Below are positions 1 through 7,301 of a stretch of DNA of 30,099 nucleotides, piece by piece; positions within the stretch are counted from its first letter, which is position 1; every line of letters starts with the position of its first letter. Both the position numbers and the translations under genes were made by a program. The stretch comes from CAYREX01 sp964423505 (GTDB taxonomy: Bacteria > Fermentibacterota > Fermentibacteria > Fermentibacterales > JCC-6): assembly GCA_964423505.1 (NCBI GenBank), contig CAYREX010000023.1, positions 1-30,099 of the forward strand, given 5' to 3'. The notes under the pieces are model-generated. The model searched no databases. It saw only the letters and a list, made by a program, of their open reading frames with translations, and was not told the origin of the DNA.

Positions 1-553
1 GGATGAGGGTCGAGGGGGGGCGGGCGGGGAGCTCGCCGCCGTCCACAAGGAGGTCGGCCTCCCTCAGCACGCCGGGGGCTATGTCGTCCGGTCTCCTGCA
101 GACCTCGTCTGCTCTGCTGTTGGCGCTCGTGGACACCAGGGGCGCGGCGACCCTCTCGAGAAGACCTGCGCTTAGGGGGTCGGCAGGCTGCCTCACGGCC
201 ACCGTGCCCTCCTCGGCCTGGACCCATCCGGGGCAGCCGGGGCCGGCCTCGACCACGAAGCTGACCGGCCCCGGCCATGAGCCCGAAAGCCTGCGGCGTG
301 CATCCGCGTCCATGCCGCTCATGAGCGAGGCCGCCATGCCGAGGTCGGACACCAGGAGAATGAACGGCCTCGGAAGGTCGTAGCCCTTGATCCTGGCCAG
401 GCGCTGCACGCTCTCGCCGTTCTCGGCCATGCACAGAAGCCCGTAGACGGTGTCCGACGGATAGATGACCACGCCCCCCTCCCTCAGAAGCGCCGCTATC
501 CGGTCCATCGAGCGCGCGGAGGGGCTCTCCCTCTCCACCTCCATGGACCTCAT
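1..553 (-). CDS. tsaC: TsaC/Sua5/YrdC-family threonylcarbamoyl-AMP synthase, 3' end cut by the window edge
   Basis: Family members make threonylcarbamoyl-AMP from threonine, bicarbonate and ATP, the first step of t6A modification of ANN-decoding tRNAs in the cytoplasm. About 184 residues are visible. The YrdC hallmarks are present: an early GGVVIYPSDTVYGLLC segment (residues ~28-43), a PGPVSFVVEA strand, a TVAVRQPADP segment, and the STSAN motif late in the domain. The usual KxR motif reads KGY here (in ARIKGYDLPRPF), so the arginine is replaced by tyrosine. ATG at 553 follows the purE stop by 7 bases; a second in-frame ATG lies at 544 and cannot be excluded. The gene is the last visible member of the minus-strand chain panB-purD-purE-tsaC. 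The frame stays open to base 1, so the stop and any C-terminal Sua5 domain lie outside the window. Family assignment is firm; exact enzymatic role is slightly less so because of the KGY change. Confidence 0.88.
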   Translation of the reverse strand, partial: MRSMEVERESPSARSMDRIAALLREGGVVIYPSDTVYGLLCMAENGESVQRLARIKGYDLPRPFILLVSDLGMAASLMSGMDADARRRLSGSWPGPVSFVVEAGPGCPGWVQAEEGTVAVRQPADPLSAGLLERVAAPLVSTSANSRADEVCRRPDDIAPGVLREADLLVDGGELPARPPSTLI

Positions 554-560
554 CAGGCGG

Positions 561-998
561 TCATCCCTCCAGCTTCGCGGCTACGTCCCGGTCGACGAGC
601 GCGAGTATCCTCGCGGCGAGCCAGGCGGCGTTCCTGGCGCCGTGGCTGCCTATGGCAACTGTGGCTACAGGCACGCCCGCAGGCATCTGTACCGTGGACA
701 GGAGGGCGTCGATGCCGCCCATCGGTCCACCCTTGAGGGGAACGCCTATGACCGGCAGTCTGCTCCGGGAGGCTACGACGCCTGCGAGATGGGCGGCCAG
801 CCCGGCGCCCGCTATGAGCACCCTGAGCCCCCTCTCCGATGCGCCGGATGCGTAATGGGCAACCTGGTCCGGGTTCCTGTGGGCGGACATCACGGAGAGC
901 TCGTAGGGTATCTCCAGCTGCTCCAGTACGTCCGCGCACCGCTGCATGACCTCCCTGTCGCTCTCGCTTCCCATCAGAACGCCTACCCGCGGCTTCAT
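561..998 (-). CDS. purE: N5-carboxyaminoimidazole ribonucleotide mutase (class I PurE)
   Basis: PurE interconverts N5-CAIR and CAIR in de novo purine synthesis, usually after PurK. The 145-residue product has the full class I signature: GVLMGSESDREVM near the N-terminus (phosphate-binding), SAHRNPDQV at residues ~39-47 with the catalytic histidine, AGAGLAAHLAGVVA, PVIGVPLKGGPMGG, DALLSTVQMPAGVPVATVAIG and a final NAAWLAARIL helix. Length is normal for a bacterial PurE of about 160 residues, slightly short at the C-terminus. The ATG shares one base with the purD stop (TGATG), so translation is probably coupled. No purK is visible in the window. Confidence 0.97.
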   Translation of the reverse strand: MKPRVGVLMGSESDREVMQRCADVLEQLEIPYELSVMSAHRNPDQVAHYASGASERGLRVLIAGAGLAAHLAGVVASRSRLPVIGVPLKGGPMGGIDALLSTVQMPAGVPVATVAIGSHGARNAAWLAARILALVDRDVAAKLEG

Positions 999-2236
999 CA
1001 GACCCTCCCTATGTCTCTCCTGTAGAAGGAGCCCCGGAACGATATCCCGGAGACGCCGGCGTAGGCTCCCTCAAGGGCATCATCCAGATCGTCGCCCACT
1101 GCGGAGACGGCCAGGACCCTTCCCCCCGCCGTCACCAGCTCTTCACCCTGCAGTGCGGTACCCGCCTGGAAGACGACGGCGTCCTCCACGCGGTCCAGGC
1201 CCTCTATCGGGTAACCCCTGCCGTACCGGCCGGGATAGCCGCCCGAGGCCATGACCACGGCGGCGCACGCTCCGCTCACCACCTCTACCACCGGCAGGTC
1301 CCTGCCGGTGGCCGCCGCCATGCACAGCTCGCCCAGGTCGGTCTCGAGAAGCGGGAGGACGGCCTGGGTCTCAGGGTCTCCGAACCTGACGTTGAACTCC
1401 AGCACGAACGGCCCGTCGTCCGTGACCATCAGCCCGGCGTAGAGCGTACCCCTGTAGGGCATTCCCCTCGAGGCCATCTCACGGAGGACCGGGGCGATGA
1501 TGCCCTCGGAGACCTCTCTCTCCAGCTCCGGGTCGGCGTCCGGCGGCGGGCAGACGGCGCCCATGCCGCCGGTGTTCGGGCCCCTGTCCCCCTCCAGAGC
1601 GCGCTTGTGGTCCCTGCTCGGCGGGAGCAGGACGTGCTCCCTGCCGTTGCAGACGGCCATGAAGCTCATCTCCCGGCCGCGGAGGCGCTTCTCCACCACG
1701 AACCGGAGACCGGAGTCGCCCAGACCGCCGCCGGCCAGCCTCTCGAGGACCTCCCGGGCCTCCTCCCTCCCCTCCGGCAGGAAGACGCCCTTCCCGGCGG
1801 CCAGGCCGTCCGCCTTTATCACGTACTCCTCCGGCCGGCCTGCCATGTAGTCCATGGCCTCCGCCGGTTCGCTGAAGGTGGCGCCGTCGGCGGTCGGCAC
1901 ACCGGCCGAGGACATCATGACCTTCGCATGCCACTTGCTGCCCTCCAGTGCCGCCGCATCACGTCCGGGACCGTAGCAGGGAATGCCGCGCGCGGCCAGG
2001 GAGTCGCTTATCCCGGCCACCAGCGGGGCCTCCGGTCCCACCACCACCAGGTCCACATCCTGCTCCGCAGCCAGGTCGGCGAGCTCCTCGACCTCTTCGG
2101 CCCCCACCGGGAAGGTCGGACCGAGCTCGGCCATGCCCGGGTTCCCCGGGGCCGACAGTACATCGTGGCCGCCCCGGGACAGTGCCCACGCAAGGGCGCT
2201 CTCCCTGCCACCCCCCCCGGCGACCAGAACCCTCAT
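998..2236 (-). CDS. purD: Phosphoribosylamine-glycine ligase (GARS)
   Basis: PurD ligates glycine to 5-phosphoribosylamine using ATP, the second step of purine synthesis. The 412-residue protein opens with MRVLVAGGGGRESALAWALS, the typical GARS N-domain, followed by VVVGPEAPLVAGISDSL and GPGRDAAALEGSKWHAKVMM. The ATP-grasp core is clear: EYVIKADGLAAGKGVFLP (residues ~137-154), RDHKRALEGDRGPNTGGMGA, and VLEFNVRFGDPETQAVLPLL carrying the metal-binding Glu/Asn. The C-terminal GARS domain follows with VVMASGGYPGRYGRGYPIEG. Length matches the family (about 420). The ATG overlaps the panB stop as ATGA, and the stop touches the purE ATG, so it sits in a tightly coupled operon. Confidence 0.98.
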   Translation of the reverse strand: MRVLVAGGGGRESALAWALSRGGHDVLSAPGNPGMAELGPTFPVGAEEVEELADLAAEQDVDLVVVGPEAPLVAGISDSLAARGIPCYGPGRDAAALEGSKWHAKVMMSSAGVPTADGATFSEPAEAMDYMAGRPEEYVIKADGLAAGKGVFLPEGREEAREVLERLAGGGLGDSGLRFVVEKRLRGREMSFMAVCNGREHVLLPPSRDHKRALEGDRGPNTGGMGAVCPPPDADPELEREVSEGIIAPVLREMASRGMPYRGTLYAGLMVTDDGPFVLEFNVRFGDPETQAVLPLLETDLGELCMAAATGRDLPVVEVVSGACAAVVMASGGYPGRYGRGYPIEGLDRVEDAVVFQAGTALQGEELVTAGGRVLAVSAVGDDLDDALEGAYAGVSGISFRGSFYRRDIGRV

Positions 2237-3057
2237 CGATTCCCCTCCGACGCCCCGTAGACGTGCTCCTCGGAGGGATAATCACCCTCGCGCACCTCCC
2301 GGACGTAGTTGCCGACGGCTTCGAGAATCCGCTCGCCCAGCCGCTCGTAGACCTTGAGGAACCTGGGGTGGAAATCGCCGGAGAGGCCCAGCATGTCGTT
2401 GACCACGAGTATCTGGCCGTCGGTCCTCCTGCCCGCCCCTATGCCTATGACCGGGATGGAGAGCATGGAAGAGACCTCCGCGGCCAGCCCCTCCTCGACG
2501 CTCTCCAGTACCAGGGCGAAGACCCCAGCCTCCTGCAGCTCCATCGACTCCCCGAGCAGCCGGTCCCTCTGGTCCGACCGGACTACCCTGTAGCCGCCGG
2601 TCATCCTGACCGACTGCGGCTGGAGACCCGTATGGCCCATGACGGGGATGCCGGAGTCTGTTATCGCCCGGACCCTGGAGAGCATCCTCCCGTTGCCGCC
2701 CTCCAGCTTGACAGCGTCCGCGCCGCCCTCGGCCAGGAAGCGCACCGCCGAGCCGACCGCTGCCTCGTCGGAGCCCTGGTAGCTGCCGAAGGGCATGTCC
2801 GCCACCACCAGGGTCCCCGGTGCCCCTGCCGAAACGGCCCTGCAGTGGGCCACGAGGAGATCGAGGTCGGCCGAGAGGGTCGTGTTCCGTCCCATGAGCA
2901 CCATCTCCATGGAGTCGCCCACCAGCAGGAAGTCGACCCCGGCCCTCTCGAGGATGGAGGCCGTAACGAAGTCGTAGGCGGTCAGAGCGGCTATCCTCTC
3001 GCCCCTCGCCTTCATGGCCCTGAGCGACCAGACACCTCTCCCGCCTGAAGCAGTCAT
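2233..3057 (-). CDS. panB: 3-methyl-2-oxobutanoate hydroxymethyltransferase
   Basis: PanB transfers a hydroxymethyl group from methylene-tetrahydrofolate to ketoisovalerate, making ketopantoate for pantothenate and CoA. Signatures are LTAYDFVTASILERAGVDFLL, VGDSMEMVLMGRNTTLSADL (metal and substrate binding), ADMPFGSYQGS, AVKLEGG, PVMGHTGLQPQS and PVIGIGAG with the following GQILVVNDMLGL. I choose ATG 3057 (274 residues) over the upstream GTG at 3066. ATG 3057 overlaps the preceding gene's stop as ATGA and is preceded at a good distance by a GGGGGAGG Shine-Dalgarno run, whereas the GTG lies inside that run. The stop overlaps the purD start. The rest of the pantothenate pathway is not in the window. 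Confidence 0.97.
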   Translation of the reverse strand: MTASGGRGVWSLRAMKARGERIAALTAYDFVTASILERAGVDFLLVGDSMEMVLMGRNTTLSADLDLLVAHCRAVSAGAPGTLVVADMPFGSYQGSDEAAVGSAVRFLAEGGADAVKLEGGNGRMLSRVRAITDSGIPVMGHTGLQPQSVRMTGGYRVVRSDQRDRLLGESMELQEAGVFALVLESVEEGLAAEVSSMLSIPVIGIGAGRRTDGQILVVNDMLGLSGDFHPRFLKVYERLGERILEAVGNYVREVREGDYPSEEHVYGASEGNR

Positions 3058-4019
3058 CCTCGGCACCTCCCCCGTTCAGCCCCGCGGGCGCCGCACATCC
3101 GGTCCCCTCCGAGGCGGTTGTCCGGGAGCAGCACCCTGTACGTCAGCAGGTAGGAAACTAAGGCGAACACGATTCCCGCCGCAACGTCGGTGACGTAGTG
3201 CTCCCCTCCGTAGACTATCTCGAAGCAGATGACGAGCACCGGCAGGAGGAGCCACCACGCCCTCCTGCCGTACTCCCGGAGGGAGACCAGGAGCATCAGC
3301 ACGGGGACGGCCGTGTGCAGCGAGGGCATCGCCCCCCTGGGGCTGGGACTGAAGCTCCTCACCATTCCCTCCGGGAGAATGCGGGACAGCGCCCTGAGCG
3401 TGAGCCTGGGGACGTCGCCCAGGCCCTCCACGCTCCCCTCGATGGAGACCATCCACGGAGGCGTCAGGGGGAAGAGGACGTAGGTCGCGTAACCTGCCAG
3501 GGAGAGGAGAACGAGCGCCGCCGTCGCCCTCCTCATCCTCGCAGCACCCCTTGTCAGAAGGATCACCAGGGGGAGGAGGACCGGTATGAGGAACAGGAGC
3601 GCATGCATCACCGCGAACGCGTACTCGAACCACATGACGCCCGGCCCCGTGCGCAGCGCGCGTTGCAGCGCCAGGGTCGGCAGCTCGCCGAAGAGCCTCG
3701 CCTCCATCTGCAGGAGGCCCGGCCCCCTGAAGCGGCCGGTGCATGTGGAGACGACGAACTGCAGCTCCCAGTAGGAGAGGGCCAGGAGCGGGTAGAAGAG
3801 CCAGCGCCTGACGGAGTCCGGGATAGCGGTCAAGCAGTAGAGCAGCAGCATGACGCCGAAGGTGAGAAGGGGAATCGGGAGCCTGGGCACCCCCCTGGCG
3901 AAGGGTACGAAGGTCATCAGGAGGGCGTACGCAGCCCCCGCGGCAATTATCACCCTGTAGCTTGGTGCCCCTTGCGGGAAGCTGAGGTGGGGGCCATGGT
4001 CCGATGAATGTCTGCTCAT
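3054..4019 (-). CDS. PAP2-superfamily membrane phosphatase (inositol phosphorylceramide synthase-like group)
   Basis: This is an integral membrane protein of 321 residues with about seven or eight hydrophobic segments. Two PAP2 catalytic blocks are visible: SPRGAMPSLHTAVPVLML (PSxH, residues ~228-245) and YGGEHYVTDVAAGIVFALVS (HYxxD, residues ~271-290). These carry the histidines and aspartate used by lipid phosphatases and by Aur1-like phosphotransferases. The layout, with long hydrophobic segments before the PSLH block, resembles the PAP2_3/Aur1-like branch. The substrate is unknown, probably a lipid phosphate such as undecaprenyl-PP or phosphatidate. The ATG at 4019 has no clear Shine-Dalgarno, but a TATTAA box lies about 20 bases upstream on the minus strand, so the leader may be very short. 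It is the first gene of the minus-strand operon; its TGA overlaps the panB ATG. Confidence 0.85.
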   Translation of the reverse strand: MSRHSSDHGPHLSFPQGAPSYRVIIAAGAAYALLMTFVPFARGVPRLPIPLLTFGVMLLLYCLTAIPDSVRRWLFYPLLALSYWELQFVVSTCTGRFRGPGLLQMEARLFGELPTLALQRALRTGPGVMWFEYAFAVMHALLFLIPVLLPLVILLTRGAARMRRATAALVLLSLAGYATYVLFPLTPPWMVSIEGSVEGLGDVPRLTLRALSRILPEGMVRSFSPSPRGAMPSLHTAVPVLMLLVSLREYGRRAWWLLLPVLVICFEIVYGGEHYVTDVAAGIVFALVSYLLTYRVLLPDNRLGGDRMCGARGAERGRCRG

Positions 4020-4251
4020 AAGTTAAAGGTCTTAATACGGCCCGTTGCGGCCTGTGTCCACTCGCCGGCGTCCATAGGCCATTCCAGCGGGGCGCAGCCT
4101 TCATCGGTCTGCTTTGGCACTCACGGCACCGGCCCCCGATGCAAGACTGTAACACGGGGCGCGGCCCGTGTCAAAGGCAGCCTTGGTCGGTCGCCCGCTC
4201 TGGGTTAGTTTCCCCGGTGCACCGGAAGAACAGCCACCGAAGGGCAGGATA
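4020..4251. promoter_or_regulatory. Divergent intergenic region between the PAP2 operon and proS
   Basis: These 232 bases hold no ORF with recognisable content. On the minus strand a TATTAA-like box at about 4031-4037 could drive the PAP2-panB-purD-purE-tsaC operon. A 7+7 inverted repeat lies at 4152-4171. No good -35/-10 pair is obvious for proS. I see no tRNA, T-box or known riboswitch, but cannot rule out a structured leader without folding. Confidence 0.4.
4152..4171. repeat. Inverted repeat upstream of proS
   Basis: ACACGGG (4152-4158) and CCCGTGT (4165-4171) are perfect reverse complements separated by six G/C bases. The position, about 80 bases before the proS ATG in a divergent promoter region, suits an operator or a leader hairpin. 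No T-tract follows on either strand, so a simple terminator is unlikely. Function is inferred only. Confidence 0.35.
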
Positions 4252-5694
4252 ATGGCAAGGAACATCACGGACCCCGGCAGCGACTACTCCAGGTGGTACC
4301 AGGACGTCATAAGGGAGGCGGAGCTGGCCGACTCCGCACCCGTGCGCGGCTGCATGATAATCAGGCCCTACGGCTATGCGCTGTGGGAGAGGATATCCGG
4401 CGATCTGGACCGCAGGTTCAAGGAGACCGGCCACGAGAACGCCTACTTCCCCCTCTTCATACCGCAGAGCTTCATCACCAGGGAGGCGGAGCACGTGGAG
4501 GGGTTCTCCCCCGAGCTGGCCATGGTGACCCACGGCGGGGGCAAGGAGCTGGAGGAGCCGCTTGCGGTCAGGCCAACCTCCGAGACCATCATCAACCACA
4601 TGTTCTCCAAGTGGATCAACAGCTACCGTGACCTCCCGATGCTCCTGAACCAGTGGGCCAACGTGGTCCGCTGGGAGCTCCGCCCCAGGGCCTTCCTCAG
4701 GACCACCGAGTTCCTCTGGCAGGAGGGCCATACGGCACATGCCGACGAGAGCGAGGCCAGGGAGGAGACCCTCCGGATGCTCGGGGTATACGAGGCCTTC
4801 GCCCGTGAGATGGCGGCCATCCCGGTCGTACCGGGCCGCAAGACCGAGCGGGAGAAGTTCGCCGGGGCGGTGGAGAGCTACACCATCGAGGCGATGATGG
4901 GCAACGGCTGGGCTCTGCAGAGCGGCACGAGCCACTACCTGGGCACCAACTTCGCACGTGTCTTCGACACCACCTACCTGGACAGCAGCAACACCCAGCA
5001 GTACGTCCACCAGACGAGCTGGGGCGTATCCACCAGGATGGTGGGGGGCATAATCATGGTCCACGGGGACGACGCGGGGCTCAGGCTGCCTCCGAGGCTC
5101 GCCCCGACACAGGCGGTCATAGTCCCCATCCCCGGCAGGGGCGACTCGGCCGCTGCCGTGATGGAGAAGGCCCGTGCGCTGCTCGAAGAGCTGTCCGAGA
5201 GAGGCGTTCGGGTGAAGCTGGACGACCGCGAGGGCGCCAGCCCCGGCTTCAAGTTCAACCACTGGGAGGTCCGCGGCGTGCCGGTGCGCCTGGAGCTGGG
5301 CCCCAGAGACCTCGAGTCCGGCGCGGTCACCGTTGCCAGGAGGGACAGGCCGGGCAGGGGAGAGAAGTTCACCATGCCCCTCGATGAGATCGGCAGCGCC
5401 GTCCCCTCCCTGCTGGACGATATCCAGGAGTCCATGCTGAACGAGGCCACGGAGCTCCGCGACTCCCGGACCCACGACATCGGGACCATGGACGAGCTCC
5501 GGGGTGCGGTCGAGGAGCGGCCCGGCTTCTACAGGGTATGGTGGGACGGCGGGACGGATGAGGAGGCCGCCCTCCAGGAAGAGACGAGGCTGACCGTCAG
5601 GTGCATCCCCCTCGAGCAGAGGAGCGGCGAGGGAAGCTGCATCGTCACCGGCAGGAGGACAGGCACAACCGCCATCCTCGCCAGGGCCTACTGA
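4252..5694 (+). CDS. proS: Prolyl-tRNA synthetase, archaeal/eukaryotic-like type
   Basis: ProS charges tRNA-Pro with proline. The 480-residue protein lacks the bacterial INS editing domain and follows the short archaeal-like architecture. The class II motifs are visible: motif 1 around GCMIIRPYGYALWERI, motif 2 as NQWANVVRWELRPRAFLRTTEFLWQEGHTAH (split by residues ~127-157), and motif 3 as GLRLPPRLAPTQAVIVPI. These are followed by the anticodon-binding domain (residues ~275-375) and a C-terminal zinc-domain-like extension ending in ARAY. The terminal Tyr is typical of this class and in known structures reaches toward the active site. ATG 4252 is chosen over the upstream in-frame start at 4168 because the product then begins at a normal MARNITDP and a GGCAGG Shine-Dalgarno precedes it. 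The stop is 6 bases before the next gene. Confidence 0.95.
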   Translation: MARNITDPGSDYSRWYQDVIREAELADSAPVRGCMIIRPYGYALWERISGDLDRRFKETGHENAYFPLFIPQSFITREAEHVEGFSPELAMVTHGGGKELEEPLAVRPTSETIINHMFSKWINSYRDLPMLLNQWANVVRWELRPRAFLRTTEFLWQEGHTAHADESEAREETLRMLGVYEAFAREMAAIPVVPGRKTEREKFAGAVESYTIEAMMGNGWALQSGTSHYLGTNFARVFDTTYLDSSNTQQYVHQTSWGVSTRMVGGIIMVHGDDAGLRLPPRLAPTQAVIVPIPGRGDSAAAVMEKARALLEELSERGVRVKLDDREGASPGFKFNHWEVRGVPVRLELGPRDLESGAVTVARRDRPGRGEKFTMPLDEIGSAVPSLLDDIQESMLNEATELRDSRTHDIGTMDELRGAVEERPGFYRVWWDGGTDEEAALQEETRLTVRCIPLEQRSGEGSCIVTGRRTGTTAILARAY

Positions 5695-5700
5695 CGCCGT

Positions 5701-7278
5701 ATGGACCGCCGGGCCGGGGCGTTGCTTCACAGGGCGCTCCCGGCCCTCCTCGTGCTCGCGGTCGCCGCCGCCGCCACCTGGCCTTTCCCGGTCAGCCCCG
5801 GCGCGCACGACCACGCCGACACCCTCTTCAACACCTGGCTGGTCTCGTGGAACAGCCACGCCCTGCTGAACCTCCGTAACCCGCTGCAGCCGCCGGTCTT
5901 CCTGGGCCAGGAGGACGCGGTTGGCAGGAACGACCTCCTGCTGACCCAGGCGCTGCCGGCTCTTCCCATGAGGGCCCTGGGAGTGCCACCCCTGAGGGTT
6001 CACAACACGCTCTTCTTCCTCTCCCTGGCCTTCGCCGGCTACGCCGCGTACCTTCTGGCCCTGGACCAGGGCGTGCCCCGCCCCGGAGCAGTTTTCTCAG
6101 GCGTTGCCTTCACGAGCCTGCCATTCTTCCAGGCTCACATGTGGCACCTCCAGCTGATGTCCGCAGGTCTTGCTGTGCTGGCCGTCCGGCAGGCTCTCGG
6201 CTTTCTCCGTGGGGAGCGGAGGCTCTGGCCCCTGTCACTGCTCGTCCTGCTGCAGGGCCTGGCCTCGCTCTACTACCTCGTCTTTCTGGACCTCGCCCTG
6301 GTGCTGGTGGCGCTGCCCCGGCTGTTCACCGGCCCGAGGAGACGCATACCGGCGCTCGCCGCCGCTGCGGCGGCCGGCAACGCGGCCATGCTGCCCTTCC
6401 TGGCGGAGCACATCCGCAACGCTGCCTCCTACGGGATGGACAGCGTTGTCAGCACGGACCTGGCCGCTCTCCACTCCCCCTGGGAGGGGGACCTCCTCGC
6501 CCCTCTGCTGAGGCCGGGCTGGCTTTCCGGGGAGACGGCTCTCTGGCCGGGCCTCGCAGTCCTGGCCGGGCTGGCCCTACTGGTGCTCGGCCGGCGCAGG
6601 AGCGTACGCCTCCGGGACCCTCTGCCCCTGCTCCTCCTCGGCATCTTCTTCCTCCCGTTCTGCCTGGGGCCGACGGTAAGCGCCTGGGGACTGGAGCTGT
6701 CTCCCGGGCCGTACAGGCTCCTCGGCCTGCTACCGGGGATGGGCTCCGTGAGGCTCCCCGCCAGAGCCGGCTTCCTCTACCTCCTCCCCCTGGTGCTGGC
6801 CGCCGGGGCCGGCATCGGCAGGAGACGGCTGGCCGCGGCCGGGCTGGGCGCCCTCATGCTCGCGGAGCTGCTCCCCCTGGGCCACTCCATGATGGGAACC
6901 GAGCCTGACCCCTGGCACTTCTGGATAGAGGAGAGGGAGCCGGCCGCGGTGGCCTTCCTGCCGCTCTCCACCGACCTGACGAGGCCGGAGAAGGAGTGCA
7001 AGAGGCTGTACGGCCAGATACTTCACTGGACGCCGATGGTGAACGGCTACAGCACGAGCCTGCCGGACGGGTACGGCGAGCTGGCCCGGCTTCTCTCGGA
7101 GTGGCCCTCGCCGGAGGCCGACTCGGCCCTGGCCGCCCTGGGCGTCGACTGCGTGGTGCTGAGGGACTCGTCCCTCCCCGGGGCCGATACAGTGTGGACC
7201 AGCGGCCCCCGGAGCACGTCGGGGGTCATGCTGGACCGGGATTCGTATATTGGCCGTCACGGCCAGGAGACGCTCTAA
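5701..7278 (+). CDS. Multi-spanning membrane protein, GT-C glycosyltransferase-like
   Basis: The 525-residue protein has a hydrophobic N-terminal segment, then an acidic first periplasmic loop (HDHADTLFNTWLVSWNSHAL, residues ~36-55), then about nine or ten further hydrophobic helices up to residue ~395. It ends with a soluble C-terminal tail containing MVNGYSTSLPDGYGELARLL and LAALGVDCVVLRDS. This pattern, including the NGYS...PxxY and LGVxxVVxR blocks, is familiar from large bacterial GT-C-fold membrane proteins that use polyprenyl-linked sugars, but donor and acceptor cannot be read. It starts 6 bases after proS and may be cotranscribed with it. A TATATT box for the next gene lies inside its last codons. 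It could also be a non-catalytic relative. Confidence 0.6.
   Translation: MDRRAGALLHRALPALLVLAVAAAATWPFPVSPGAHDHADTLFNTWLVSWNSHALLNLRNPLQPPVFLGQEDAVGRNDLLLTQALPALPMRALGVPPLRVHNTLFFLSLAFAGYAAYLLALDQGVPRPGAVFSGVAFTSLPFFQAHMWHLQLMSAGLAVLAVRQALGFLRGERRLWPLSLLVLLQGLASLYYLVFLDLALVLVALPRLFTGPRRRIPALAAAAAAGNAAMLPFLAEHIRNAASYGMDSVVSTDLAALHSPWEGDLLAPLLRPGWLSGETALWPGLAVLAGLALLVLGRRRSVRLRDPLPLLLLGIFFLPFCLGPTVSAWGLELSPGPYRLLGLLPGMGSVRLPARAGFLYLLPLVLAAGAGIGRRRLAAAGLGALMLAELLPLGHSMMGTEPDPWHFWIEEREPAAVAFLPLSTDLTRPEKECKRLYGQILHWTPMVNGYSTSLPDGYGELARLLSEWPSPEADSALAALGVDCVVLRDSSLPGADTVWTSGPRSTSGVMLDRDSYIGRHGQETL
7246..7251 (+). promoter_or_regulatory. Putative -10 box (TATATT) for the C25-like protease gene
   Basis: TATATT stands out in very GC-rich surroundings, 50 bases before the ATG of the protease gene and inside the end of the preceding gene. 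The same hexamer occurs upstream of the genes at 22987 and 28136. No clear -35 is seen. Inference from position and recurrence only. Confidence 0.35.
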
Positions 7279-7301
7279 CCGAGCCGGACGGAAGGTGACC
7301 C

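Noticed and set aside
4168..4251. 28-codon N-terminal extension of proS
   Set aside because: No conserved content, and ATG 4252 has its own ribosome site and a normal family N-terminus.
4171..6003. 610-codon open frame on the minus strand
   Set aside because: Antisense to proS and the membrane protein gene; no family motifs and rich in low-complexity Gly/Arg/Pro typical of a shadow frame in GC-rich DNA.
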